64,000 bases of DNA from Paenibacillus sambharensis (GCF_003233845.1 NZ_QKRB01000006.1:62001-126000), one strand, 5' to 3'. Shown: positions 1-9,224, numbered from the stretch's first letter. Translations and numbers: made by a program. Notes: generated by a model from the sequence alone, not told the origin.

Positions 1-72
1 ACAGAAGAAGAGCGTTCGGCGTTCCTCGGGCGGAATATCTTCTATGAGCATCACGAGGGTGGCAGCTGGTAG
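1..72 (+). CDS. C-terminal end of an unidentified protein (5' end outside window)
   Basis: The window opens inside a reading frame that runs from base 1 to a TAG at 70-72. The visible tail reads TEEERSAFLGRNIFYEHHEG and then GSW. An acidic 'EEERSAFLGRN' stretch followed by an aromatic pair is reminiscent of the last helix of amidohydrolase-family proteins, which often end with a similar 'EE+..ILG.NA.RLF' motif, but 23 residues are too few to assign a family. It lies 45 bases before the next gene on the same strand, with no terminator visible between them, so the two may be co-transcribed. Confidence 0.5.
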   Translation, partial: TEEERSAFLGRNIFYEHHEGGSW

Positions 73-117
73 GGTTGTGAAGCAGAGGATGAGCGGGGAA
101 GTCTGGGGGGGGGGCTG

Positions 118-2145
118 GTGCGGTTGGCTGATGGCGGATTGCAGGGCAGGCGGAATGTAGGCATCTTTGCGCATGTAGACGCCGGCAAGACGACTACGAC
201 GGAGCAGATGCTTTACTTGAGCGGCAGAATCAGATCGCTCGGAAGTGTGGACAAGGGGACCGCGAGAACAGATTTTATGGACGTGGAACGGGAGCGGGGA
301 ATTTCGGTCCGGGCAGCGGCAACCACTTACAGCTGGGAAGGCGTGGCGGTCAACCTGGTTGATACGCCAGGCCATATTGATTTTGTCTCTGAGGTTGAGC
401 GGGTGCTGCGGGTGATGGATGGCGCTGTGCTGATCGTATCGGCTGTAGAGGGTGTGCAGTCACAGACCGAAGTGATCTGGCAGGCGCTGCGCAAGCTGGG
501 CATCCCGACCATTATATACGTTAATAAAATGGACCGGGTTGGCGCCAGTGCCGGGCAGGTGCTGCTGGATATTCACAAGCACTTGTCGGTGCAGGCGGTA
601 CCGGTGCAGCTGCCGCTGGGTGAAGGTGAAGAATTCGCCGGACCGGCCTCGATTTGGCATCATGCCGGGAAGCAGCAGGCGGCTGCGGCCGGTCAGGCGG
701 AGGCCTACCAGGCTGCACGTACGGCCATGATTGAGGCAGCTGCCGAATCGGATGAGAGGCTGCTGGACCGTTATATGGAGGAGGGCATCCCGGAGGCGGA
801 AGGTCCGCTGTCCTGGTGGCAGAGTGAAGCAGCGGCTTTGGCCAGAAGCGGCAGCCTATTCCCTGTCCTCTATGGCGCATCGGGCAAGGGGCTGGGCGTG
901 AGAGAGCTGATGGAAGCGGTGAACGGCTGCCTGCCTGCGCCAGCCGGCGACAACCAGGATCAGGTGTCAGGCATTGTATTCAAGATTGAACGGGACAAGA
1001 CAATGGGTCGGATGGCGTATGTCCGTCTGTACGGAGGCTGTGTCCGCAACCGTGATACGGTCTACAACGCTACACAGAATATCGAGGAGAAGGTAACGCA
1101 GATCCGTAAAGTGGACGGGAACCGGACGGAGGATGCCGGTGAGCTTGCAGCAGGGGATATTGCGGCGGTATGCGGTATGCAGCATGTCCGAATCGGTGAC
1201 ATTATCGGCAGTCCGGAAGCGGTGCCGGATGAGGCGAGGCTGGCTGTGCCGCTGCTGACCGTTCAGGTGCATTGGGGATCGGAAGCCGATTACCCCCGTG
1301 TTGTTGCAGCGCTTCAGGAGCTGGCGGATGAAGATCCGCTGCTGGATCTGCAGTGGCTGCAGGAGGAACGGGAGCTGCACCTCAAAGTAATGGGACCGAT
1401 CCAACTGGAAGTTCTGGCCCGGGTTCTGGACAGCCGCTACGGTTTGACCGTTACGTTCGGACAGCCTTCCGTTATTTATAAGGAAACACTCAAGGGTTCG
1501 GGTGAAGGCTTCGTCGCCTACACGATGCCTAAACCGTGCTGGGCTATTCTCCGTTTCCGGATGGAGCCGCTTCCACGCGGCAGCGGGCTGCAGTATGAAG
1601 CGAATGTGCGGGCCGAAGACCTGCTGCCCCAGTATCAGAACGAAGTGGCACGCCGGGTTCCGGAGGCGCTGCAGCAGGGACTGAAAGGCTGGGAAGTGGT
1701 GGACGTTAAGGTTACTTTGACGGAAGGCGAACACCATGTCTGGCATACGCATCCGCTTGACTTTGTGGTGGCTACCCCGATGGGCATCATGGACGGGCTG
1801 AACCGGATTGGCACGAAGCTTCTGGAGCCGATGCTGAGATTCCGTGTCACGGTGCCGGAAGAGTTTGGCGGCAAGGTGATGAACGATCTGGTACAGATGC
1901 GTGGAACGTTTGACACTCCCTCCCTTCATGGTGACAGGCTGACTATTGAAGGACGATTGCCGGCTGCAACCTCGCTGGAGTACCCGGTTAAGCTGGGCTC
2001 CATGACCAAGGGCCGCGGCACCATCGTGACCTTCTATGACGGCTACGAGGAAGCGCCGGATGAGGTGGCGGCTGAGCGGCCAAGGCGCGGGGTAAACCCG
2101 CTGGATACGTCCAAATACATTCTGTGGGTTCGCAATGCGCTGTAG
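118..2145 (+). CDS. Tet(M)/Tet(W)-type ribosomal protection GTPase (EF-G paralogue)
   Basis: A 675-residue translational GTPase. G motifs are in order near the N terminus: AHVDAGKTT (G1), RERGIS (G2), DTPGH (G3) and NKMD (G4). The stretch LYLSGRIRSLGSVDKGTART is typical of the Tet(M)/Tet(O)/Tet(W) ribosomal protection group rather than of housekeeping EF-G. EF-G-like domains II to V follow, ending with SLGSMTKGRGTIVTFYDGYE as in that group. Known members use GTP hydrolysis to displace tetracycline from the ribosome, but chromosomal Bacillales members are often of unproven resistance function. The start is GTG at 118, directly behind a run of ten G (105-114) that would serve as the Shine-Dalgarno. 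It is slightly longer than Tet(M) (about 639 residues). Family assignment is firm; actual resistance is inference. Confidence 0.85.
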   Translation: MRLADGGLQGRRNVGIFAHVDAGKTTTTEQMLYLSGRIRSLGSVDKGTARTDFMDVERERGISVRAAATTYSWEGVAVNLVDTPGHIDFVSEVERVLRVMDGAVLIVSAVEGVQSQTEVIWQALRKLGIPTIIYVNKMDRVGASAGQVLLDIHKHLSVQAVPVQLPLGEGEEFAGPASIWHHAGKQQAAAAGQAEAYQAARTAMIEAAAESDERLLDRYMEEGIPEAEGPLSWWQSEAAALARSGSLFPVLYGASGKGLGVRELMEAVNGCLPAPAGDNQDQVSGIVFKIERDKTMGRMAYVRLYGGCVRNRDTVYNATQNIEEKVTQIRKVDGNRTEDAGELAAGDIAAVCGMQHVRIGDIIGSPEAVPDEARLAVPLLTVQVHWGSEADYPRVVAALQELADEDPLLDLQWLQEERELHLKVMGPIQLEVLARVLDSRYGLTVTFGQPSVIYKETLKGSGEGFVAYTMPKPCWAILRFRMEPLPRGSGLQYEANVRAEDLLPQYQNEVARRVPEALQQGLKGWEVVDVKVTLTEGEHHVWHTHPLDFVVATPMGIMDGLNRIGTKLLEPMLRFRVTVPEEFGGKVMNDLVQMRGTFDTPSLHGDRLTIEGRLPAATSLEYPVKLGSMTKGRGTIVTFYDGYEEAPDEVAAERPRRGVNPLDTSKYILWVRNAL

Positions 2146-2179
2146 ATAAGGTGGTGCGTTGAGAACCAATGGACCATAG

Positions 2180-2210
2180 AAAAAGCCGTCCCGTTGGAGG
2201 TTGCGGCTTC
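2180..2210 (-). terminator. Intrinsic terminator of lapA
   Basis: Read on the minus strand, GAAGCCG and CGGCTTTTTC form a hairpin around a roughly 15-base loop and run into a T tract. It lies just after the lapA stop codon and between two convergent genes, so it may work in both directions. Confidence 0.6.
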
Positions 2211-2231
2211 GTCTTCTGGTCGGGTCTGCGG

Positions 2232-2579
2232 TTACCTGGGCTTGGGCTCAGCAGTGTCAGGCTCGATCGTGCTGGAAGCTTCCTGCCCGGCCATTGGTGC
2301 ATCGGCATGCGGAGGCAGCTCGTCGCTCCGGCTCTGCAGCTCCTGCTCCAGCAGTCTGATCCGCCGCTGCAGGCGGTACTGACGGATAATGCCGAACAGG
2401 CCGACTGTCAGTCCGCCAAGAAGTGTGGAGATAAGAATGACAAGGATAAGCGGCAGGCTGGTCCGGGTAAACCAGAAATTCACTTCGACTGGTTCAATAT
2501 TAATAACCGCGAAGATAGCCGTAATCAGGGCAAACAGCAGGGCGGCTATAATGGTCCACTGTACTCTCATAGGATTCAT
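2232..2579 (-). CDS. LapA-domain (DUF1049) small membrane protein
   Basis: A 115-residue integral membrane protein. Two hydrophobic segments are clear: residues about 7-26 (WTIIAALLFALITAIFAVIN) and about 42-64 (LPLILVILISTLLGGLTVGLFG). The loop IEPVEVNFWF between them is the signature of the LapA/DUF1049 family. A basic, coiled-coil-prone tail (RQYRLQRRIRLLEQELQSR) and an acidic, Pro-rich end follow. The family name comes from the E. coli LPS-assembly protein, but Gram-positive members have no LPS role and their function is unknown. It is a single gene on the minus strand, convergent with the GTPase gene and followed by its own terminator. Confidence 0.85.
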   Translation of the reverse strand: MNPMRVQWTIIAALLFALITAIFAVINIEPVEVNFWFTRTSLPLILVILISTLLGGLTVGLFGIIRQYRLQRRIRLLEQELQSRSDELPPHADAPMAGQEASSTIEPDTAEPKPR

Positions 2580-2852
2580 CCTCCTTCAACAGCTTGTGAT
2601 GGTTATTACCCGAATTTCCGGTTAGCAATAATGTTCTCTGGGATGGAAAGCCGGTTTGCCATATCGAATGTGGGAATTGCTGTTAGTAGGTTGTGCGATT
2701 CGGCGATGATGAATGCATGCCAATGCTTCTGCGTGTGCAGATCTGATGCGGCCTGGGAGCTTCTCTGAAAACAAGTATGCGGTTCTTATATTCGCAGGAG
2801 AAATGGTGTATGATAGAGGGATAGCAATTCACCGTGGGAAAGGTTGGTCACT

Positions 2853-4511
2853 GTGGAAAACAAAACATCGTCCTCAAATTTTATCAAGCATATTGTCGCA
2901 GAAGACGTCAAGACAGGCAAGGTTAGCGAAGTTGTCACCCGGTTCCCGCCAGAGCCGAATGGTTATCTTCATATCGGTCATGCCAAATCGATCTGCCTGA
3001 ACTTTGAACTGGCGGACGAATTCAAGGGAAAGACCAATCTCCGTTTCGATGATACCAATCCGGTGAAGGAAGATACGGAGTATGTGGAATCCATCCAGGA
3101 GGATGTGAAGTGGCTTGGCTTCGATTGGGACAGCCTGCGCTTCGCATCCGACTATTTCGAAGAGATGTATGAGCGGGCGGTTCTGCTGATTAAGAAGGAC
3201 AAGGCTTATGTGTGTGACCTGACAGCCGAGCAGATCAGAGAATCACGGGGCACGCTGACGCAGCCGGGTCAGGAAAGTCCATACCGCAGCCGCAGTGTGG
3301 AAGAGAACTTGGACCTGTTCAGCCGGATGCGCGCCGGAGAGTTCAAGGATGGCGAGAAGGTGCTGCGGGCGAAGATTGATATGGCTTCCCCGAATATTAA
3401 CCTGCGGGACCCGGTTCTCTACCGGATCGCTCATGCTCACCATCACCGTACTGGCGATGCCTGGTGCATCTATCCGATGTATGATTATGCTCATCCGCTG
3501 GGGGATGCGATTGAAGGTGTAACCCATTCCATCTGTACGCTGGAATTTGAGGATCACCGCCCGCTGTATGACTGGGTTGTTCGTGAATGCGAAATGGAGG
3601 CGACGCCTCATCAATACGAGTTTGCGCGCCTTAACCTGACGAACACGGTTATGAGCAAGCGCAAGCTTAAGATGCTTGTGGACGAACGGGTCGTTGACGG
3701 CTGGGATGATCCGCGGATGCCTACAATCTCCGGCCTGCGCCGGAAGGGCTTCACTGCGGAGGCCATCCGTGCATTCTGCCGTGAAATCGGGGTCGCAAGA
3801 GCCTACAGCACAGTCGATGAGCGCATGCTGGAGCATTTTATCCGTGAGGATCTCAAGCTGAAGGCGCCTCGTACGATGGCTGTGCTGCAGCCGCTGAAGG
3901 TTGTCATCACCAATTATCCGGAAGGACAGGTGGAGATGCTGGAGGCGGAGAACAATCCGGAGAATGAGGAGATGGGCAAGCGCCAGATCCCGTTCTCTCG
4001 TGAGATTTACATTGAACGGGATGACTTTATGGAGAATCCCCCAAGCAAGTATTTCCGCCTGTTCCCTGGCAATGAGGTCCGGCTCAAGCATGCCTACTTC
4101 ATTACATGCCAGGAGGTCATCAAGGACAGCAGCGGCGAAGTGGTCGAACTTCGGTGCACCTACGATCCGGAGACGAAGAGCGGCACAGGCTTTACCGGAC
4201 GCAAGGTGAAGGGAACGATCCACTGGGTGGAGGCTACCCAAGCGTTGGCGGCGGATTTCAGGCTGTACGAGCCGCTTATTACCGATGAAGCGGATGATAA
4301 CGGCAAGCCGTTCCTCGAATGCATTAACCCTAATTCCCTGGAGGTTCAGCAGGGATTTGTTGAGCCTAACATGCAGGAAGCCAAGGCGCATGACAAGTTT
4401 CAATTTTTCCGTCACGGCTACTTTAGTGTGGATCCGAAGCACACCTCGGCTGAGAAGCTGGTGTTTAACCGGATCGTTTCGCTGAAGAGCTCGTTCGATG
4501 CCAAGGGTTAA
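2853..4511 (+). CDS. glnS: Glutamine--tRNA ligase
   Basis: Class I aminoacyl-tRNA synthetase that charges tRNA-Gln with glutamine. The catalytic core starts with [17 protein letters not shown] (HIGH motif near residue 40) and carries VMSKRK (KMSKS equivalent) near residue 266. The C-terminal part has the two beta-barrel anticodon-binding domains, with typical [10 protein letters not shown]- and NPNSL-like stretches. A length of 552 residues is normal for bacterial GlnS. I chose GTG at 2853 because GGGAAAGG sits 9 bases upstream; an in-frame TTG at 2844 abuts that site. Most Bacillales lack GlnS and make Gln-tRNA through Glu-tRNA and GatCAB, so this gene is characteristic of Paenibacillus-like lineages and was probably acquired laterally. 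It is monocistronic, with a TATGAT at 2809 as possible -10. Confidence 0.95.
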   Translation: MENKTSSSNFIKHIVAEDVKTGKVSEVVTRFPPEPNGYLHIGHAKSICLNFELADEFKGKTNLRFDDTNPVKEDTEYVESIQEDVKWLGFDWDSLRFASDYFEEMYERAVLLIKKDKAYVCDLTAEQIRESRGTLTQPGQESPYRSRSVEENLDLFSRMRAGEFKDGEKVLRAKIDMASPNINLRDPVLYRIAHAHHHRTGDAWCIYPMYDYAHPLGDAIEGVTHSICTLEFEDHRPLYDWVVRECEMEATPHQYEFARLNLTNTVMSKRKLKMLVDERVVDGWDDPRMPTISGLRRKGFTAEAIRAFCREIGVARAYSTVDERMLEHFIREDLKLKAPRTMAVLQPLKVVITNYPEGQVEMLEAENNPENEEMGKRQIPFSREIYIERDDFMENPPSKYFRLFPGNEVRLKHAYFITCQEVIKDSSGEVVELRCTYDPETKSGTGFTGRKVKGTIHWVEATQALAADFRLYEPLITDEADDNGKPFLECINPNSLEVQQGFVEPNMQEAKAHDKFQFFRHGYFSVDPKHTSAEKLVFNRIVSLKSSFDAKG

Positions 4512-4542
4512 GGGAATCAGCAAGCGCTGATCTATAGTGTCA

Positions 4543-4597
4543 AGTATTCAAGACCGGGCCGGGTATGGAGACATGCCTGCAGCCTGGTCTCTTTGTT
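4543..4597 (+). terminator. Possible terminator after glnS
   Basis: AGACCGGGC and GCCTGGTCT are inverted with one G-T mismatch around a loop of about 25 bases, followed by CTTTGTT. The U tract is poor, so this is tentative. Nothing else is evident in the 250-base gap up to 4762 apart from an A+T-rich stretch near 4680-4740 that probably holds the next promoter. Confidence 0.35.
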
Positions 4598-4761
4598 ATG
4601 CGTTAGCGGTTGTTGGGGGCGAGGGAAGCTACTATGGGAGGGTGTCTTGCCAAGGTGGTCAGCTGATAGATATAATGGGATAGCACACTATTCATTTTGA
4701 ATAATTATTAGTTAAGTGATGTTTCGTTTTGTGTTATCACTAAGAATGCAAAGGAGATTGT

Positions 4762-5802
4762 ATGAAACGTACAAAACTGCACGCATTAGCCGTGATCTGG
4801 ATTTGCTGTATGCTGATCGGGGGCTCGGCATCCGTATCTGCTGCTCCTTCCCCCTCCCCTGTTCGTGTGACGACAACCGCTTTGAAGCTGGTGTTCGACG
4901 GCAAGACTCTCAAGCTTCCCGAAGGTCAGTATTTATTTATGGTTAAGGGTACTGCTTATGTTCCAGTCCGATTTGTTTCGTATGCCCTGATGAAGCGGGT
5001 GATATGGGATGCAAAGGATCGTTCTGTTCGGATTGAGGAGCCGGATCAGGCCGAGCGCAAGAGGCTGGAAAGCTATCTGAAGGCAGCTGCGGCCAAGGAC
5101 AATCAAGCTGCGGCCGAGGGTGGTGTTGCCCTGTCAGTTGTTCCGGCGGAAGCCAAGTTTGCTTTCATGGGAGCTGAGAAGCATCCTGCTTCCGGGCTGA
5201 AGGTCTACAGCTATAAGGGAACGCTCTATGTTCCAGTCCGCTTCATGTCAGAGTCTGCGGGCGTGAAGATCATATGGGATGCTGCGGGCAAGCGTATAAC
5301 AGGATATTCGGAGGCCTATCTGAGAGGACAAAATCCCGCTCTGCCTGCCAGTGGCGGAGCTGGCCCGGATGCTTCTTCGGATACAGGCACCTCCACAGAG
5401 GCTGTTCCGGGTGCAGGCAAGGGACAGGGGAGTAGCGGAGCATCCGGAGGAACGGCAGGTGGCGGTGCACCGGGCGGAGGAGCAGTGGACGCGGCCTATA
5501 CAGCCATCGTAACCAAAGCAGAGAAGCGCCTCACCGAGCTGCAGAACGCCTGCCAGGCCGATATGACAGACTTGCTCAACAAGTACTTGAAGGCGGAAAG
5601 CGGGGCTGAGCGGAATAAGCTTCTCGGTCAAGGCGAGGAGCTGCTTGGCAAGTGTACGGAGGATTTTGAGACAATATTGTCGCAAACCAAGGCTGAGCTT
5701 GAGGCTGGCGGCTTCAGTACGGCGATACTGGAGGAGTACCGCAAGCATTTCGAAGAGATGATCAGTCTCGGCAAGGCTCTTGTGAAGACGCGTGTTGATT
5801 AA
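4762..5802 (+). CDS. Secreted copper-amine-oxidase N-domain (stalk domain) protein
   Basis: A 346-residue exported protein. Residues 1-28 form a signal peptide (basic KRTK, hydrophobic core, SVSAA cleavage region). Two stalk-domain repeats follow, each with the hallmark YVPVRF: VKGTAYVPVRFVSYALMKRV near residue 65 and YKGTLYVPVRFMSESAGVKI near residue 153, each ending in an IWDA strand. A Gly/Ser/Ala-rich linker (about 195-240) leads to a C-terminal helical domain with two cysteines (ACQAD, GKCTED) that could pair. Such domains are common in Paenibacillus surface proteins and have no amine oxidase activity by themselves; the precise role is unknown. The ATG follows AAAGGAG. It appears to be a single-gene unit. 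Confidence 0.8.
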   Translation: MKRTKLHALAVIWICCMLIGGSASVSAAPSPSPVRVTTTALKLVFDGKTLKLPEGQYLFMVKGTAYVPVRFVSYALMKRVIWDAKDRSVRIEEPDQAERKRLESYLKAAAAKDNQAAAEGGVALSVVPAEAKFAFMGAEKHPASGLKVYSYKGTLYVPVRFMSESAGVKIIWDAAGKRITGYSEAYLRGQNPALPASGGAGPDASSDTGTSTEAVPGAGKGQGSSGASGGTAGGGAPGGGAVDAAYTAIVTKAEKRLTELQNACQADMTDLLNKYLKAESGAERNKLLGQGEELLGKCTEDFETILSQTKAELEAGGFSTAILEEYRKHFEEMISLGKALVKTRVD

Positions 5803-5929
5803 CAACGGCAGGACAGCTTGCCATAGTCTGATTCGGACGATAGACTGAAAGCATACGAGGGTTTGGTCTGTGGGCGAATGTGTGAAATCAGACTGGCAGC
5901 CCGCATCTTAGAACAGGAATACGGGTGAA

Positions 5930-6556
5930 GTGATGAATGTGAACGGCATTATTCTCGCAGGCGGGCACAGCAGCCGCATGGGGCGGGACAAAGCGCTGCT
6001 GGAGCTGGCAGGCAGACCGGTTCTTGTGCGATTGATCGAGCGTGTCGGCCATTTGATTGGCAATGAGGGCTGTCTTGCAGTAGCATGCGGCAGTCTGGAG
6101 AGGGCAGAACGGTATAAGCGTGTCTTCCTGGAGGTTCAGCCTCCAGGCGTTCGTTCCGCGGAAGACATTCTGTGGGTACCTGACCGGTATGCGGGAGAAG
6201 GTCCCTTAGCGGGCCTGCATGCGGCACTCTGTGCTCTTCCGGAAGGATATGCCTTTACCGCTGCATGCGATATGCCGTTCTTGTCCGCATCCTTGTACGG
6301 CAGGCAGCTGGCAGCAGCAGCTGGCAGCGTTGCAGATGCTGTTCACGCACCCGGCCAGCCGCTTCATGCCTTGTACCATTCGCGAGTGTCTATCAAGCTG
6401 GCTGAACTCCTGGAGCGGGACGAACGGCGGTTTATGGCTGCCCTGCGACAGTTGCGGACGGAGATGGTGGAGCCCTGCGGCGAGCAGGAGCATAGAGCTT
6501 TCATGAATATGAACACGCCGGGTGACTATGAGCGGGTAATATCCGAGCTGATGTAA
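5930..6556 (+). CDS. mobA: Molybdenum cofactor guanylyltransferase
   Basis: NTP-transferase-fold enzyme that adds GMP to molybdopterin, giving the MGD form of the cofactor used by DMSO-reductase-family enzymes such as assimilatory nitrate reductase. The N-terminal nucleotide-binding signature is GIILAGGHSSRMGRDKALLEL, and the metal-binding region appears as FTAACDMPFL. A length of 208 residues is typical. The start is GTG at 5930 or the adjacent ATG at 5933; the upstream CGGGTGAAG is only a fair ribosome-binding site. It lies about 3 kb from the nitrate/nitrite genes, which fits supply of cofactor to a nitrate reductase, although no such reductase is encoded in this window. It is convergent with the chemoreceptor gene. 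Confidence 0.9.
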   Translation: MMNVNGIILAGGHSSRMGRDKALLELAGRPVLVRLIERVGHLIGNEGCLAVACGSLERAERYKRVFLEVQPPGVRSAEDILWVPDRYAGEGPLAGLHAALCALPEGYAFTAACDMPFLSASLYGRQLAAAAGSVADAVHAPGQPLHALYHSRVSIKLAELLERDERRFMAALRQLRTEMVEPCGEQEHRAFMNMNTPGDYERVISELM

Positions 6557-6574
6557 CCCGGTCTGTACACGAGT

Positions 6575-6611
6575 GAAGCCGCACGGCTGCGATATGCAGC
6601 TGTGCGGCTTC
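6575..6611. terminator. Bidirectional hairpin between convergent mobA and chemoreceptor genes
   Basis: GAAGCCGCACGGCTGC pairs with GCAGCTGTGCGGCTTC, a 16-base stem with one mismatch around a GATAT loop. No good U tract follows on either strand, so termination efficiency is uncertain. Confidence 0.5.
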
Positions 6612-6655
6612 TATGCTGATGTAATTCAATTGGTGTATACAGGCGGGGGTGTGGC

Positions 6656-8752
6656 TCAGGTACGGAATTTGGACATCAGCTGCAGCAGCTCCTGTACCAT
6701 GTCCGCCAAGCCTTCGGAGGCCGAGGTGATCTCCTCCATCGTCGCCAGCTGCTCTTCAGAGGCGGCTGCAACCTGATTGGCTTGGTCGGCTGCGGAATCG
6801 CTGACATGACGCAGCTGCCCAAGTGCAGAGGAGACCTGCTCGCTGCCGGCCGATATTTGCTGGGAGGTGGCGGAGACATCCTCCATCTGCCTGCTGACAT
6901 CCGAGATTTGCTCAAGGATAAGGGTGAACAAGCGGCCGCTCTCCTGAACGGATTCAGCACTGTCTGCAACCTCAATGCTGCCCTGTTCCATGGCATGCAC
7001 GGCCTTTCGGGTGTCCTGCTGCACAGCTTCCAGCATACCGTTGATCTGCTCGGCAGAAGCCTTGGACTGCTCGGCCAGCTTGCGGATCTCAGCTGCCACT
7101 ACCGCAAAGCCCCGGCCGTGTTCACCTGCACGTGCCGCTTCAATTGATGCATTGAGGGCAAGAAGATTAGTCTGGTTGCTGATCTGGGTAATCAGACCAG
7201 TGATGCGGCTGATTTCCTCTGAGCGGCTGTGCAGGGAACGGATCGTTTGGGTTGTCTCCTCAACCGACTGCAAGGCTGAAGACATCTTGCTGCCGGCTTC
7301 GAGCATCCGCAGGTTCCCCTGCTGTGTCCGCTCGGCAACCTCCTGAGATGCGCTGGCTGCAGCGGAAGCAGAAACAGCGATCCGGCTGACGCCTTCTGCA
7401 ATCTCATGCATGGAGCGGGAGGACTCTCTCAGCTCATGGCGCTGTGTCTCGGCGCCGCTGGATACTTCCTGAATGGAAGTAGCGATGCTTTCCGCTGCTG
7501 AGCTGGTCTGCTCGGCACTCGCGGTCAGTTCCTCAGAGGTCGCGCCTACAGACAAGGAATGCTGGGATACTGTCTGCACCATCGTTCTGAGATTGTCGCT
7601 CATACGGTTGAGATTAAGTGCCATTGTGCCGAATTCATCCTTGGATTTAACCGGCAGCGTTACCGTTAAATCACCGTCTGCCATAAGGGTTGCAAGATGA
7701 TTAACCTGGCGCACCTGTTTAACGATATACCGGATAATCAGGGTTGTAACACCGCCTAACAATAGCAAAGATACGGCGGCAATAATCATGGAGAAGGTAA
7801 GATCTTCATAGAAGCTCTCAAGAATTGTTGCTTTCGGAATTACCGTCATGTAAAACCATGTTGCCTCGCTGCCGGGTACCCTAACCGGTTCGAACAACCG
7901 GAGCACATCGCCGCCAGCTCTATGCTGGTACATCTTGCTCTCGCCACTCTGAAGTCGTTCCCAGGTGTCGGGGTTACGCTCAATAAAGGAGGTACCGGCA
8001 CGTTCGGGCTCTAGCCCGTGGGCAATATACTGTCCGTTGCCGGCAATAAGAACGGTATAACCTCCCATTGGTTTTTGTTCCTCAATTTGCTGCTGAAGGG
8101 TATCCAGCAGTATGTCGCCGCCCACGATTCCGAGAAAATCCCCATTAGCGCTAATAATCGGAAGAATCAGCGAAGTCATCGTTGCTTCCTGTCCGCCCAC
8201 CATATAAGGAGTCGGATCCATCCAGTATAGCTGCTTCGTCCGCTTAGGTTCGAGATAGTAGTCGCCTATACCAGGCGTTGTGTAACTGGGCAGCGGTTCA
8301 CTGGAAATCGTACCGTCTCCAGTACGGTAAACATATGGAATGAATCTTCCTGTAGCGTCGTCATAAGCGGCCTTACTGCGGTTATCGGCATCTTGACCAT
8401 CGAATGCATCGGGCTCCCACAGCGTGTAAAGTGCGAGCAGCTGCGGATGTTCACTCAGCATAGAGCCGAGCTGCCTGACGATATCCTCACGCTGTGCCGT
8501 GCCGTTCTGGCTTGCATCCAGCACTTGGCTGCGTATGGCTTCGAGACGGGCGTGAAGGGTTGCCAGCTGCATCTGCAGTGGTCTTGCGGCGTCCGCTGAT
8601 GCGTCCTCGGCTACAGCCTCACCGTACGCTAGGTTGCTGTCATAGGTATTCATCAGGTTATAGCCGATAATAGCTCCCAAGGATAACAGAATAATGAGAC
8701 CGAAGCTAACTGCAAGTTTATATCCGAGCTTCAAATTTTTATATAATTGCAT
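6656..8752 (-). CDS. Methyl-accepting chemotaxis protein with extracellular Cache domain
   Basis: A 698-residue chemoreceptor of classical topology. The first membrane segment is at about residues 15-36 ([20 protein letters not shown]). A large extracellular double-Cache region follows, with the typical [20 protein letters not shown] and GILGGDI-like stretches. The second membrane segment, [20 protein letters not shown], comes next, then a HAMP domain and the methyl-accepting signalling hairpin. Its tip reads [21 protein letters not shown], the conserved CheA/CheW contact site. Ligands of Cache domains are usually small organic molecules; the specificity here is unknown. I chose ATG at 8752, preceded by GGGAGAGG at 9 bases, over ATG at 8773, which lacks a ribosome-binding site. 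A sigma-D-like promoter is upstream. Confidence 0.93.
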   Translation of the reverse strand: MQLYKNLKLGYKLAVSFGLIILLSLGAIIGYNLMNTYDSNLAYGEAVAEDASADAARPLQMQLATLHARLEAIRSQVLDASQNGTAQREDIVRQLGSMLSEHPQLLALYTLWEPDAFDGQDADNRSKAAYDDATGRFIPYVYRTGDGTISSEPLPSYTTPGIGDYYLEPKRTKQLYWMDPTPYMVGGQEATMTSLILPIISANGDFLGIVGGDILLDTLQQQIEEQKPMGGYTVLIAGNGQYIAHGLEPERAGTSFIERNPDTWERLQSGESKMYQHRAGGDVLRLFEPVRVPGSEATWFYMTVIPKATILESFYEDLTFSMIIAAVSLLLLGGVTTLIIRYIVKQVRQVNHLATLMADGDLTVTLPVKSKDEFGTMALNLNRMSDNLRTMVQTVSQHSLSVGATSEELTASAEQTSSAAESIATSIQEVSSGAETQRHELRESSRSMHEIAEGVSRIAVSASAAASASQEVAERTQQGNLRMLEAGSKMSSALQSVEETTQTIRSLHSRSEEISRITGLITQISNQTNLLALNASIEAARAGEHGRGFAVVAAEIRKLAEQSKASAEQINGMLEAVQQDTRKAVHAMEQGSIEVADSAESVQESGRLFTLILEQISDVSRQMEDVSATSQQISAGSEQVSSALGQLRHVSDSAADQANQVAAASEEQLATMEEITSASEGLADMVQELLQLMSKFRT

Positions 8753-8789
8753 CAATCTCGCCCTCTCCCGCATGTTTTTTCTACCTTAT

Positions 8790-8816
8790 TTATCGACCTT
8801 TTTCGACAGCAATTAA
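8790..8816 (-). promoter_or_regulatory. Sigma-D-like promoter of the chemoreceptor gene
   Basis: On the minus strand TTAA, 15 bases, then GTCGATAA. The B. subtilis motility sigma factor SigD recognises TAAA-N15-GCCGATAA, so this matches 3 of 4 and 7 of 8 positions with the correct spacing, in front of a chemoreceptor as expected. The -35 part lies inside the inverted repeat at 8810-8843. Confidence 0.55.
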
Positions 8817-8843
8817 CCCTCTTCCGCAGAAGAGGGTTAATTG
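8810..8843. repeat. Perfect 15-bp inverted repeat with 4-base loop
   Basis: CAATTAACCCTCTTC, loop CGCA, then its exact complement. No U tract follows on either strand, so it is not an ordinary terminator. It overlaps the -35 region of the sigma-D-like promoter and may be a protein-binding site or a cruciform/RNA structure. Confidence 0.6.
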
Positions 8844-8920
8844 CTTAATAATGTGCAAAATGAAGGTGGGTGAATCAGTGTAGTATGAGATAAATGCTGG
8901 AAGAATGCACGCTGTTAAGC

Positions 8921-9006
8921 AAAAAAAACACGGGCACGGGCGGCGCTCCCGGGAAGCAGGGGAGTGGTCGATTCTGCTTCCCGTTTGCCGCGCGCAGCCG
9001 TGCCCG
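8921..9006 (-). terminator. Large intrinsic terminator of the narK transcript
   Basis: Read on the minus strand, CGGGCACGG (outer) and GGGAAGCAG (inner) each pair with their complements across an 85-base structure that ends in eight T residues (complement of 8921-8928). It follows the small gene downstream of narK. Confidence 0.8.
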
Positions 9007-9050
9007 CTGTAAGATGAGCTCCATGATAACCGGAGTCAATAGATTGACTG

Positions 9051-9224
9051 TTACTCCATGGGATGAGTTTGGCTAGCCCGGCCAGTGCCGCCATGGTTTG
9101 CTGGAGCTTCGGAATGCGGGTCTGTGTGACTCACTTGCGGAAGTCTAGGCTGATGGTTCGGGTTGTACGTACCCCATATATCGAACACATCAAGCATGTC
9201 GAAAGCATCTGTTGAGTCAAACAT
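9051..9224 (-). CDS. Small hydrophilic protein downstream of narK
   Basis: A 57-residue reading frame starting MFDSTDAFDMLDVFDIWGTY, with a His/Pro/Asn/Ser-rich second half. An AGGAAGGG ribosome-binding site lies about 9 bases before the ATG at 9224, and the frame sits between the narK stop and a strong terminator, so it is transcribed with narK. No membrane segment or known domain is evident. An earlier in-frame start at 9269 is possible but has no ribosome-binding site. I do not recognise a family. The placement suggests a link to nitrate transport, but that is inference, and the frame could be fortuitous. Confidence 0.45.
   Translation of the reverse strand: MFDSTDAFDMLDVFDIWGTYNPNHQPRLPQVSHTDPHSEAPANHGGTGRASQTHPME

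Noticed and set aside
967-2169. 400-residue minus-strand open frame antisense to the GTPase gene
   Set aside because: It lies wholly within a well-supported gene and its translation shows no recognisable motif. High G+C in third positions creates such antisense frames.
2169-2768. 199-residue plus-strand frame over lapA
   Set aside because: Antisense to lapA, which has clear membrane helices and a family signature; it also runs through the terminator.
2580-2852. T-box leader upstream of glnS
   Set aside because: No T-box sequence or specifier stem was recognised, and the leader would be too short.
3243-4523. 426-residue minus-strand open frame over glnS
   Set aside because: Shadow of glnS; no domain, no ribosome-binding site.
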